Shown piece after piece: positions 48,501-57,719 of a DNA stretch of 64,000 nt. The DNA is from Pterobdella sp. o SKG-2022. Lineage: Eukaryota > Annelida > Clitellata > Hirudinida > Piscicolidae. The position numbers were made by a program, and so were the translations under genes. Position 1 is the first letter of the stretch, and each line of letters opens with the position of its first letter. The notes beneath the pieces are model-generated. The model was not told the DNA's origin, ran no database searches, and saw only the letters and a program-made list of their open reading frames with translations. Location: NCBI GenBank assembly GCA_964035795.1, contig OZ038323.1:5759561-5823560 (forward strand), in the 5' to 3' direction.

Positions 48501-50020
48501 TTGTGAGAGGAAGCTCATGCAGGGCAGAAGATGGGTTCTTGTTGACAAATAAGGCCTGGTGCCCCAGAAGCAACCACCGTTAGTGAACATCATCAGATTC
48601 TATATCGTTTCTTGCTTAAAATTAATAAAAATTTAAAATTATCTTTTTGCATCGAATGAATACATGTAGAATTTGCACGTTCTAGGAAACCAATGGTTAC
48701 AGCTGGACATTGGTCCTCCAACATTGATAACTGGTCTAGTGAGCAAAGGTCGACCAGACAGTCGTAAAAAGCAGTGGGTCACAAAGTATAGAATCAGTTA
48801 CAGCAATGATTCGCAAGTCTGGTACTACTACAAAGATGCCTCTCATTTGGAAGCTAAAGTAATGCGCTCTTTCACAAGGTAATATTTTATAAATTTAAAT
48901 CAAAATTTGAAAACCAGGATTTTGGAGGAAACATGGACAGAAACCTAGAACGAACTCATTACCTGAACTCTCCTTTTGTCGCTAGGTTGTTTGAAATCAC
49001 GAATCATATCTCAAGCTTTTAGTTAAATCGAATGAATTTCATAAATTTTGATGAAACCTCAGATTCATACGTTTCCACCCTACGGAATGGAAAAACCGCA
49101 TAAGCATGAGATCAGGTGTTGTAGGCTGTCCTTACAGAGGTTATTCTTTCTTGAAACATTAATTAAAAGCTGGTGAAAGCATTATTCAATATGATTTTGG
49201 CAGGTGAATGTCCAGAAGGCTTCATCAAAGTGAACAAATATACGCCTTGCTGTAAGTTTTGATTCATGTTTTGGAAAGAATTTCCAAATATAGAACCAGA
49301 ATTATTTATAACTCCAAATTTGATATGAATGTATTGATTAAAAATTTATATATTTGAAAATTAAATTGTAATTATGTCATTTCAGCCGAAAACTTGTCGT
49401 ACAAGAAGGAAGCGTGGATTAGCAATCGCAAGCAATTTAAGCGGCATGTAAGGAAGGGTTGGAGTCACGCCACTTCATTCAAAGCTGTTGATGGCAACAT
49501 CAGCAGAAACATCAGTAGCTGTGTGGTATTAGATAGTTCTTACGTTGAAAAGCCAACTCTAAAAATAGATCTTTCTAGAAAACACCGTGTTTCTGGGCTT
49601 CTAATCTTGACTTGGCAAGGCCAGGGAGAAGGTAAAAAAGAAAAACACTGAAAATTTCTTATTCAAATAATGATTATTTGTTCTAGATTCAGATATCAAC
49701 TACAAAGATTACTTATACAATTTGGAGAGACTCGACGTTTACACAGACATACATGGAGATAGGTACAAGGCCAGACTTTGCGGCTCAATTACAAGGTGAA
49801 AACAAATCATAAAATTTCCACCATAAAATGAATTCAATAAAAAAAGTATTCTGATTTGATATTCCACAGGTTGAACGACGCTCTTTTTAGAGATACACTA
49901 CATCTGCAGTGCAAAGAAATCAGGGTGGCCCGATATGTGTTCATTGAAGCTGTAGGGGTCAAGCAGCCTTGGGTCAACAAATTCCACGCTGTTTTATGCG
50001 AAGTTGCTGTTTATGAATGA
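45558..50020 (+). CDS. secreted discoidin/fucolectin-like three-domain protein
   Basis: I read twelve phase-consistent exons: 45558-45648, 47556-47673, 47754-47841, 47928-48050, 48167-48305, 48435-48578, 48686-48878, 49063-49139, 49204-49251, 49386-49631, 49687-49795 and 49870-50020 (TGA). They total 1527 nt, 508 aa. Exon 1 is a signal peptide (MPFKMLLVVMMMMMGRMTQA). Residues ~31-186 form a first F5/8 type C (discoidin) domain (SLGMASGEIQDWQISSSS, W.LIDLG, TAFMISYS, RFIKFHVVNWNRHPSLRVEI.GC). Residues ~187-324 form a second. After a short Cys-rich linker, residues ~341-508 form a divergent fucolectin/F-type-lectin-like domain (HATSFKAVDGN, RLCGSI, RYVFIEA, LCEVAVYE). Such proteins bind sugars or lipids outside the cell. 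The canonical F-type fucose motif is not evident, so ligand and role are open. Confidence 0.92.
45649..47555 (+). other. 1.9-kb intron 1 of the discoidin gene
   Basis: It begins gtgaac and ends acttag. Phase 1 on both sides joins CAA G to AT TGC (Gln-Asp-Cys), which is what links the signal exon to the domains. It contains a small direct duplication near 45957-46000 (actgcacctttcaaccata twice) and no gene. Confidence 0.7.
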
Positions 50021-50066
50021 GAAATATTTACATTTGACTCTTTTCAAATAGCTTTTGATAAGTTTA

Positions 50067-50072
50067 AATAAA
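50067..50072 (+). terminator. AATAAA signal of the discoidin gene
   Basis: AATAAA lies 47 nt after the stop codon and is a good candidate polyadenylation signal. Confidence 0.55.
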
Positions 50073-50960
50073 ATCAATGTTATTATATATGTAACTTAAG
50101 CAATACAATGAATTTAGACTTGATAATAAGTAATGATGATAAAACTTGTAAATATTTGAATTCATGTTTGGTTGATAATTTTCTTTCATTGTTTCAGAAC
50201 TGTAATTGCATTTGTCTATTTGTTTGCATAGATGTTTCGGCTTTTCAAAATTTTTTTAAGACCACTTTTACGTTGAAGTAATTTCGCCCATTTGTAAGCT
50301 AGAGTTTTAACATAAACTTCATGCACCATCTTTTACATTGTTTATTTGATTTTTTATCAAACATAAAATTTTCAAATACATTTTGAATCTTAGCTTTTTT
50401 TGAGTCCATTATATAACAAAATAATTATGCCATTAGAGCCCATGTCATCAAACTGAAGCCCACAAAAACAGATTTTTATCTTCATCGATTGCTGAACCTA
50501 AAAATAAAAATGCTTTCACAACAAAGTTATAAACAATTGGGAATCTACCCCCAGTCATGTTTTTCTAGTTGTTTCGTTGGTAGACTGGTTTTTCTAGGAA
50601 GATGTTTCAAGCGTCTAAGCAGTGAAAAAAAAATTTTTAAGATTGTAATGTCACCTGAAACAAAGAAATCCAATGAAATCTGCTACATAAAAATGAGAGC
50701 CTCAAGTTTGTTTGAAGTCATTTGGCGCATAACATATAACAAGATTTCCGAACAAACTTCAAGCAGCCCGATGCCTAACTAAGGTCTCATTTTTTTTTAT
50801 ATATATGCATGTACTTCAAGTTTTTTTTTATAAAAGGATCAATAAATTTAATTATCAAAACTTTTTCTATTCTTTTAGTTACAATAGTTAATGTCTACAT
50901 TCATTGAGTTACTTGGCAATTCATCATGACCTTCTTTTATGCACAAATCGTTTATTCGCT

Positions 50961-50988
50961 AGCGTTTTATGATAAGACTAAATTTATC
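50961..50988. repeat. fragment related to the palindromic element
   Basis: gctagcgttttatgataag followed by actaaatttatc resembles the inner arm (gctaatgttttatgataag...cttatc) of the element at 10357-10556. It is a short and degenerate match. Confidence 0.4.
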
Positions 50989-51194
50989 AAATATTATTCT
51001 CAAATATTTCATATTTTTGATGTAAAAAATTTCGAAAAAATAATTACTGAAAATACATTAAGATGTCTCATTAATATTAAAAGAACTTATTGTCTCATTC
51101 ATTTATACCATTCATTCTCGTTTTTATTACAAAAATTTTCTTATTAGTTACATTGCTTCTTTTATGACATCGCAATTTTTAGAAAAATTATCAT

Positions 51195-51365
51195 TATATG
51201 ACATATGTAGTGCTTATAAGGCGCTTTTTAGTGTTTTCAAAGCCCTTGCTACAAATACAATGTATCGAAACCCCACCGTGGAACAAGCGCTAAATGCCGA
51301 TCCAACACGGAATCTAACCCAGTAAAAATATTTTAAAGTTCTACCGACTGAGCTATGGAGACTGA
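51195..51365 (-). mobile_element. tRNA-derived SINE
   Basis: On the - strand the sequence starts CCATAGCTCAGTCGGTAGA, a tRNA A-box. About 30 nt later comes GGGTTAGATTCCG, a near B-box. An unrelated body follows (GTTCCACGGTGGGGTTTCGA, then GCAAGGGCTTTG and AAAAGCGCCTTATAAGC). Internal Pol III promoter boxes plus a non-tRNA body are the SINE pattern. The copy looks diverged. The 3' boundary is uncertain and I see no clear target-site duplication. Confidence 0.6.
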
Positions 51366-51943
51366 AATGAAATTAATATTATTTTCCAGTTTATTTCACT
51401 GAAATATCATTTAATAAAGCAAATTTTATTAAAAAATTTCAAACGAAGCAAATACATTTTAATATAATTTTCAAAAAATATGTTGGAACTAGTATTGAGC
51501 TCAAAGTTTAGAAACTTCGTGAAACACTGATGATACTGGTCTAATTTTATCTTGAAATACATGTTAATACATAAACATATATACATATAATCAATTCGAA
51601 TACTTCCAACCATTTGAAGCATTTTGAAAGCTTAAAACCAAAAAAACTAAAAACTTGTTTGCTAGATTTATAGCTCATATTTTGAGTTCGTGATAAACAA
51701 GTACATTTGAGTAAACATCGAAAAAGTCCTTCTATATAAAACCTTTTGGAAATAAAATAAGAACTTATAATGATTAATATAAAAGTAAAAATTCAATAAA
51801 ACTTATGCAAAAATTCTACTTTCTTTATAAACAAAAAGCATCATAACACACCGGTCGAAACTTGTGTAAAGTTTATATTCAATTGAAGGTTTTATGGTAG
51901 TAGTTTTGAATAGCTTTATCACAGTTTTTTTCAATTTTTAGAA

Positions 51944-53185
51944 ATGAAACTACTTTTAGTTCTATTAATTTTTAGATTAAAACTTTGTTCCAACCAAGGT
52001 AAATTTTAATCAGTGAAAAGTCTATTTCAATTAACTAAGTAAAAGTCTCAATGGTTTTTATTGAAAGAATATTTTTCTCTCCTGGAAAAAACTTCTTTCA
52101 ATTATTAGTGAAACTTATTTTCTATAATTTTTTCTAATTTTTTCTAACTTGAAAATGGAGGCTGTTGGGAGAAGGTAACAAACAGGCCTTACCCCGAGTC
52201 CTTCTTTATACGAGTGAAGACTGTGGGAAAGTGAAAAGCGCTTTGTTTTGATATCAACCAACTTGGAATCAATTGTTCAGTCGTGACAACCAGAGAGGAG
52301 TATTGCTTACGTCAAAACACCGACTCTGTTGTGTCGAAAAAAAAACTGATCGCCACTTATATTTTAGACTCATATTTTTTGAATGACCAATGTGATGGTG
52401 AACTATAGAATAATTGAAAAAAAAATTTTTAATAGTCATAAAAATTTAAATACAGTTGAACCAATTGATTTTACAGAACGTAATTGTTGTGAATTGAGAT
52501 CAATCCCAGCCATCATAACAAAGGTCCCCGCTGATAACGGGGATGATTGCAAGAGAACACGCCTTGAATCTTCTCAATGCTCTGCAATAAATTGGAATAA
52601 CACAACTTGTGAGTTGTTTTCAAAAGTTGAAGAAATTTGGAGTTTGAAAGAAAGCTGTAAAAGTGAGTTCCTACATATCTTATATGGTCTTGAAAAAGTT
52701 TTATCCTCTGTCTAAGACATCACAGTTATTTATTTATTTTATGAATTATCTCGATTATAAGAGCTCAAGTAAAAAACTTTAGAAAACTATTATTATACTA
52801 ATATCACTTTAAAAAAAGGCTAAAACATTTGGATTCCTTTAGTTCAAATTTAAAAAACAAGACCTCATCAAAAGTAAATTAAAGTTAGTTTTCATATTTA
52901 ATTTGAACAAACTTTGAAGCTCAATACATTCAAAAACTTCTAAAAACTTCAAAAACTTGTTGAGTGAGGCAGCCAGACTTGCAGTTGACAGAAGGACAAG
53001 TTTTTAATAACTTCGACTTGAGCGGTTGTAGACTTCGTTGATTAGGAACAATCCCTTGTACCGCATTTTCTTACGATGACCCCACTTTTCAATGTAAAAT
53101 ATACACAGGAGCATATAACATATCCTATCCCACTATTTCTTCCAACGGCAGTGTTTTTTACACCTTGAAAGAGGATTGTGTATAA
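51944..53185 (+). pseudogene. PAN/Apple-like gene copy 1, in-frame TGAs
   Basis: Four exons: 51944-51998 (signal peptide MKLLLVLLIFRLKLCSNQ), 52161-52397, 52477-52662 and 52965-53185 (TAA). All introns are phase 1, so each later exon is one cysteine-rich module (C...C....C.a......C, as in PAN/Apple domains), e.g. CKRTRLESSQCSAINWNNTT and CTAFSYDDPTFQCKIYTGAY. The predicted product would be secreted. Two codons that align with cysteines in copy 2 are TGA here: 52232-52234 (KTVGK-stop-KALC against KTVGK-C-RADC) and 53039-53041 (CRLR-stop-LGT against CRLT-C-LET). No indels are present. An alternative acceptor at 53044-53045 would bypass the second TGA in frame, but not the first. This is either a young pseudogene or a recoded gene. 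Confidence 0.6.
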
Positions 53186-54369
53186 AACAGTTATTGAACA
53201 TATCAAATAGTTTATGATTTTGCTTGTCATGTTTTATGATCTGTTGGAGCAGTAAAATATTTTAAAATTTTTTTGTAAAAGAATTTTGTGATTAAGCATA
53301 AAATATATCTGAAAAAAAATTAATGATGAACAAATTAAAGCTTTAAATAATTACACGTTGGAACACCTTTTGAAGCTTGAATAACTAAAATGCGTTTGTA
53401 TGCCTTCAGTTGTAACTTGAAGAAGTTCACAAGGAGAGTCTAAAACAAGAAGATATAAAATACACAAAATTATAAATAATTTGCAAATTAAATAGCATAA
53501 AAAGTCTGTTTGAAGGATGATCAAGTTTTTTTGATACTCAATATTGTTATATGGTCATACAGTAAGCGCACAAAAATCAACCAAAGTTCTCTGGAGTAGT
53601 TTGTCTTTTTTCGTCGTTGAAAAAAGCTCAGTTATAAACCGCTTGAAAAAAGAAGTTGCACTACTTTTGGAAAAGATGCAATGAAAGAGAAAAAATTAAA
53701 ATAAGAACTTAAAAAAGTGGAAAATGAAGGGTTAGAGAAAGCAGCATGAACGTGGAAGGTAAAGATAAAGGTGAAGAGTTATTTAATAAAAAGAAAATGA
53801 AAGGCGAGAAAAAAAATTAGACTAACACGTTTTATAAAAAAATAGCAAAAATTGAATACAAGATTTTGTATAGAAAGAATTGTGAATCAGAAGCTAGTAA
53901 ATGTTTAAGCTGAGGGAAGAAACCGGAGTGTGTAAAGATGTGGGAGACGAGGTGCTTCTCAAAGTTGAAGACTTCACAAAGAATTACTTAATTTCGAAAT
54001 TAAAACTTTTTGAGAATAAATTTCAAATTTAAATGTTTTTTGATGCTCCTATTAAATGAGTATTACGTAAAAGTTAATGAGGAAAACAAACACAAAGTAA
54101 TTTTTACTTTTTTTCCGGATTACTACGTCAAAAAGTTTGTGAGTGTTTTCTATGTGAAAATTCATTAAACATTATTGATGTGTTATTGATTTGAAAACAC
54201 TTTCATGGTTCCATGTTTTTCAACGATACTTTTTATTAAACCCAGTTAAAAATTTTATGGCAGCAGACCAAGTTTATTATTCTACTTTTATTTGTATGTA
54301 TAAAGGAAATTTATAAGCTTCGGAAGTTTTGAAAAAATATTGCCATTTATTTTTGTTAATTTCAAAAAA
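53186..54369. other. spacer between the PAN gene copies
   Basis: AT-rich sequence between the tandem copies. It contains the 3' flank of copy 1 and the promoter side of copy 2. No further exon is recognisable. Confidence 0.45.
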
Positions 54370-55393
54370 ATGTGGATAGCAGGATCTTTTGTCCTTCTCT
54401 TTTCAATTTTCTGTCACGGCCAAGGTAGCAGCTTATCTTTTTGAGTTCATAGCTCGGTTCTTATGAAGAATTTTCTTTTTTCTGTGAATGAAAAGGTTTA
54501 AACTTCAAATAATTTTGTTGAGACTGAAATATATTATTTCAACATTTGTTGCAAACAAAATTTTGTTAAATAATTTCAAACACAGGCTGTTGAGACAAGG
54601 TTGATAACAGGCGGTATACTGAATCTTTGGAAGTGAAAATAAACACTGTTGGAAAATGCAGAGCCGATTGTTCAGACCACAATCACATTGGAAATAACTG
54701 CTCTGCTTTTTCAGCCAGAAACAGTTTGTGTTTCCGTCAATATTTAGATACAGCTTTTTCGAGAAATAAGACCTCGTTTGATACAAGAGTGGATAGTTAC
54801 TTTATGCATCATGAGTGTGAAGGTGCTCTAATGCAATCAACTTTGCTTATCTGTTTGATTGTTTTCACCAAATAATGAACTAACTTGAAAAAATATATTT
54901 TTAGAACGTAACTGCTGGGAATTGACACCAATCCCGATTGTGATAACAGAGATCCAAACCAATAACGATAATTTTTGCAAAAAAATATGCATTGAAACTT
55001 CAGGTTGTACTGGAATAAAATGGTATAACACAGTTTGTAAGATTTATTCAGATGATATAGAAGTTTGGACTTTGAAAGAAAGCTGCATAAGTGAGTTGAA
55101 AAATTTGAAACTTTGTTGAGTTTTCAAACAATTTTATTTTGCATGAATACTTCACAAGCACATCTTGTTGGATATGACAGGAAAACATGAAGTTATCAGA
55201 TGGTCAGATCATCAACAGAACTCCTATAACTGCCTGTAGACTTACTTGTTTGGAAACGCCAAAGTGTCTTGCATTTTGATATGATTATTTCTTCACAAGT
55301 TGCAAGCTATACACAGGGAGTTACGGAACTTTAAACCAAACAGTTGCTTCAAACAACAATGTCCTATATACTTTGAAACCAGAATGTGTTTGA
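54370..55393 (+). pseudogene. PAN/Apple-like gene copy 2, in-frame TGAs
   Basis: This is the paralogue of copy 1, 2.4 kb downstream. Exons 54370-54424 (signal peptide MWIAGSFVLLFSIFCHGQ), 54586-54822 and 54905-55090 are 55, 237 and 186 nt, identical in length to copy 1. The last module aligns without gaps from about 55178 to TGA at 55393. In-frame stops: 54591-54593 TGA where copy 1 has Trp, and 55277-55279 TGA where copy 1 has Ser (CLAF-stop-YDYF against CTAF-S-YDDP). At the position matching copy 1's last acceptor AG, this copy reads GA. The nearby acceptor gacag (55177-55180) would shift the frame. Copy 2 therefore looks more damaged than copy 1, yet modules and cysteines are otherwise well kept. 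Confidence 0.6.
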
Positions 55394-55407
55394 ATAAGTT
55401 TCCATAA

Positions 55408-55413
55408 AATAAA
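55408..55413 (+). terminator. AATAAA signal after PAN copy 2
   Basis: AATAAA lies 15 nt after the terminal TGA. It is plausible as the polyadenylation signal, though the spacing is short. Confidence 0.4.
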
Positions 55414-57036
55414 ATTTTAATTTTATTTTGTAGTTTAAATAGTATATTTCAAATGATAAATCAAACAAAAAAATGAAAGAAATCGTGAACTGAACTAAAA
55501 TAAATTAGATATTTCGCTATTGTACTTCTACTCGTATCTAAAGATGACAAAAAAAACTCGGAAAATTTGAAGATCTATCTTTACTATGAATTATGAAATC
55601 GTATTTGTTAGATTCGTCAGAAAAAAAACTAAATAAAATCAATTTTGGATGAGATTTGAAGTTTAGATACTCATTGAGGTATAGGGCAGATAAAAGTTGA
55701 AAAACTAGCGCAGTTACTAAGGTTTAAATGCATAATATGTACATTTAAAAATAAATATTCACTAAAAGTTTTATAGCGATTCATGTTCTGATGTTCAAAG
55801 CGATTGCTAACAATTTCAGAATCTATCTATAGGCTCCACACGAGATCGAAGTCTTCTTTTATTTGATCTTTAGTATAGTTTTTCGCTGATAAAGACTCAA
55901 CTCGTATATTTTTAAATACACTAAAAATTCTAAGTAAAACTCAAAAGTTTTATGAAAATTTTATTGCAACCCTTAGATTGATTTATCTGCTGGTTTTATG
56001 GCTAAATTAATGCAAACTATACTTATAATTAGCCCGAGTAATCAATAGGAAAATTTTGAAGTAAAAAATTTTTTTTGAAGCTCGATGATGAAATCTAAAG
56101 AATATCGTACAGCTTTGTTGATAAAAAGTAAAATTTCAAAATTTTCACGTGTCCCTTGCATGAAACACTTAAGTTATAGAAACTAGTGATTAACAATTAT
56201 TATTGATTGTTTGAATTAACCGGAAAACAAAAGAACTTGATTATTAAGCAGGTTGCTGATCATTTATAAATAAAAAAGTTTATAAACATGAAACAAACTC
56301 TGTACTACTTAGCAATTAAACTCAGCTGTGTTTTTATAGTGAGTTTTGTTATATCTTGATATTTCAAATACACTGAGTTCCACAAAGCTCTTCTTTTAAC
56401 ACAGACTTCAAAATTTTTTTAAGCACCATGTTGAACCAGTTTCCCTCTCGCTGAATCTATGAAATTATGTATTTTTTAATTTATTGGGCAGTTTTGACAA
56501 ATTTCAGTGCTCTTTTTTGAAAATTAACATCGTATTACATTTTTGGAAACATTACAGTAATGGATTAAAAGCTTTTCATAAACATAATGTAACGAATCTT
56601 TTTATTCAAATGTACTACAGTGGGCCCTCAAAAACCCGGGTACTTGGTTTTTAAATACTTTTATAATTGGAACAAATTTTCACAACAGATTTAAAAAATT
56701 TTTTAGAAGTGCATTTTTAGCAGTGGCAAATTGACTTTGTAGTCACCAGAAGTATCGACCCAGAGGAGTGCATGGCACAAGTTGTGACACAAAACGAAGT
56801 TCAAACAATAGTGTAAATTCAATAAAATCTAAATGTTATAATTTATATAAATCCTGAAATAAATGTATCAAACTCTTATTTTTGACGTATAATTCATTAA
56901 TAATTGTCAAATTTCATGCAATACACCTTAAGTAAAAAATTCATGCCTAAATGAAACAGGTATCAGGCTGTATATATTTGTAAAAACTTCAATTAGTAAC
57001 AATTTTTTGACCTTTTTCAGATATAAAGTGCCTGTA

Positions 57037-57042
57037 TTTATT
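57037..57042 (-). terminator. AATAAA signal of INCENP
   Basis: TTTATT on the + strand, i.e. AATAAA on the - strand, 138 nt past the INCENP stop codon. Confidence 0.5.
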
Positions 57043-57179
57043 AATTTTATTATCATACAAAAGTAAACAAAAGTATAGAGAAATTTGAAAATAAATTATA
57101 ACTACAAAATTGATGATCTTACAAAAACAAATAACTCCATTAGTGGTCCATCCCTTTCAGTCATCTTTAACTATCACAA

Positions 57180-57719
57180 TCAGACGTCTTTATTTATTTT
57201 TCCCGGAGGAGAATCCCATATAGCTGAACTCGTTCGAGGTTTATATCTATCAAAGAATAAAGTTTAATTTAATAAACTATTATAAAAACTATTACAATCA
57301 TTTGCTAACCTAACTGGAACTCTATTGAAACAAGCGGAAAGGTTGATTGAAAAATCTAAAGAAAAAATGTCAGATGGTTTCAGTCCTTTGGAATATTGTA
57401 CACGGATGGCTTCTGAGAGATAAGGCTCTGCAAGATTTTATATTCCAAATGAGTACACTTGGCACATAATAAAATCGACTGAATGTTTACCAGTGGCCCA
57501 TTTGGGCACGGGTTTCTTAGGATCGCATTCATCATCTGTTTCTTCGTCACATTTCAAGTTGTCAATGCTATAATTTTGATCGCTGTTGTTGTGATATTGT
57601 TGTATGGCTTGCTGCTGTTTTTGATGACCTTTGATATATTTTTGACCAGTTTTATTAACCGGGGCTTTTTTTGTGCTTTCGCTTGTTTCACTGGCCGTTT
57701 TTTGTTTTGCTACCGAGGC
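57180..57719 (-). other. INCENP IN-box and TSS motif exons
   Basis: Three exons. 57719-57491 ends in DPKKPVPKWAT. 57427-57310 encodes EPYLSEAIRVQYSKGLKPSD and IFSLDFSINLSACFNRVPVR. 57246-57180 encodes YKPRTSSAIWDSPPGK and stop. The human equivalent runs PIPTWARG...LSQAI...IF...DL..IFKKSKPRYHKRTSSAVW, and CFNRVPVRYKPRTSSAIW aligns to its end without a gap. That settles both the gene identity and the splice join. Confidence 0.93.

Larger units (their letters stand above)
50021..51943. other. intergenic region with SINE
   Basis: 1.9 kb between the discoidin gene and the first PAN gene. It contains a MITE-related fragment near 50961 and a tRNA-derived element at about 51195-51365. An open frame at 50489-50782 has no recognisable features. 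Confidence 0.5.
55394..57179. other. intergenic region, convergent side
   Basis: 1.8 kb between PAN copy 2 (+) and the end of INCENP (-). At 56288 an ATG opens a short hydrophobic peptide (MKQTLYYLAIKLSC) that could be a relic signal exon of a third PAN copy, but no modules follow. Nothing else is recognised. Confidence 0.4.

Noticed and set aside
51944..55393. Genome-wide reassignment of TGA as a sense codon
   Set aside because: The discoidin and INCENP genes both appear to end with TGA, and the dynein gene shows no in-frame TGA in the exons I joined.
56288..56360. Third PAN gene starting with a signal peptide
   Set aside because: Only a short hydrophobic peptide is visible. No cysteine module follows before INCENP.
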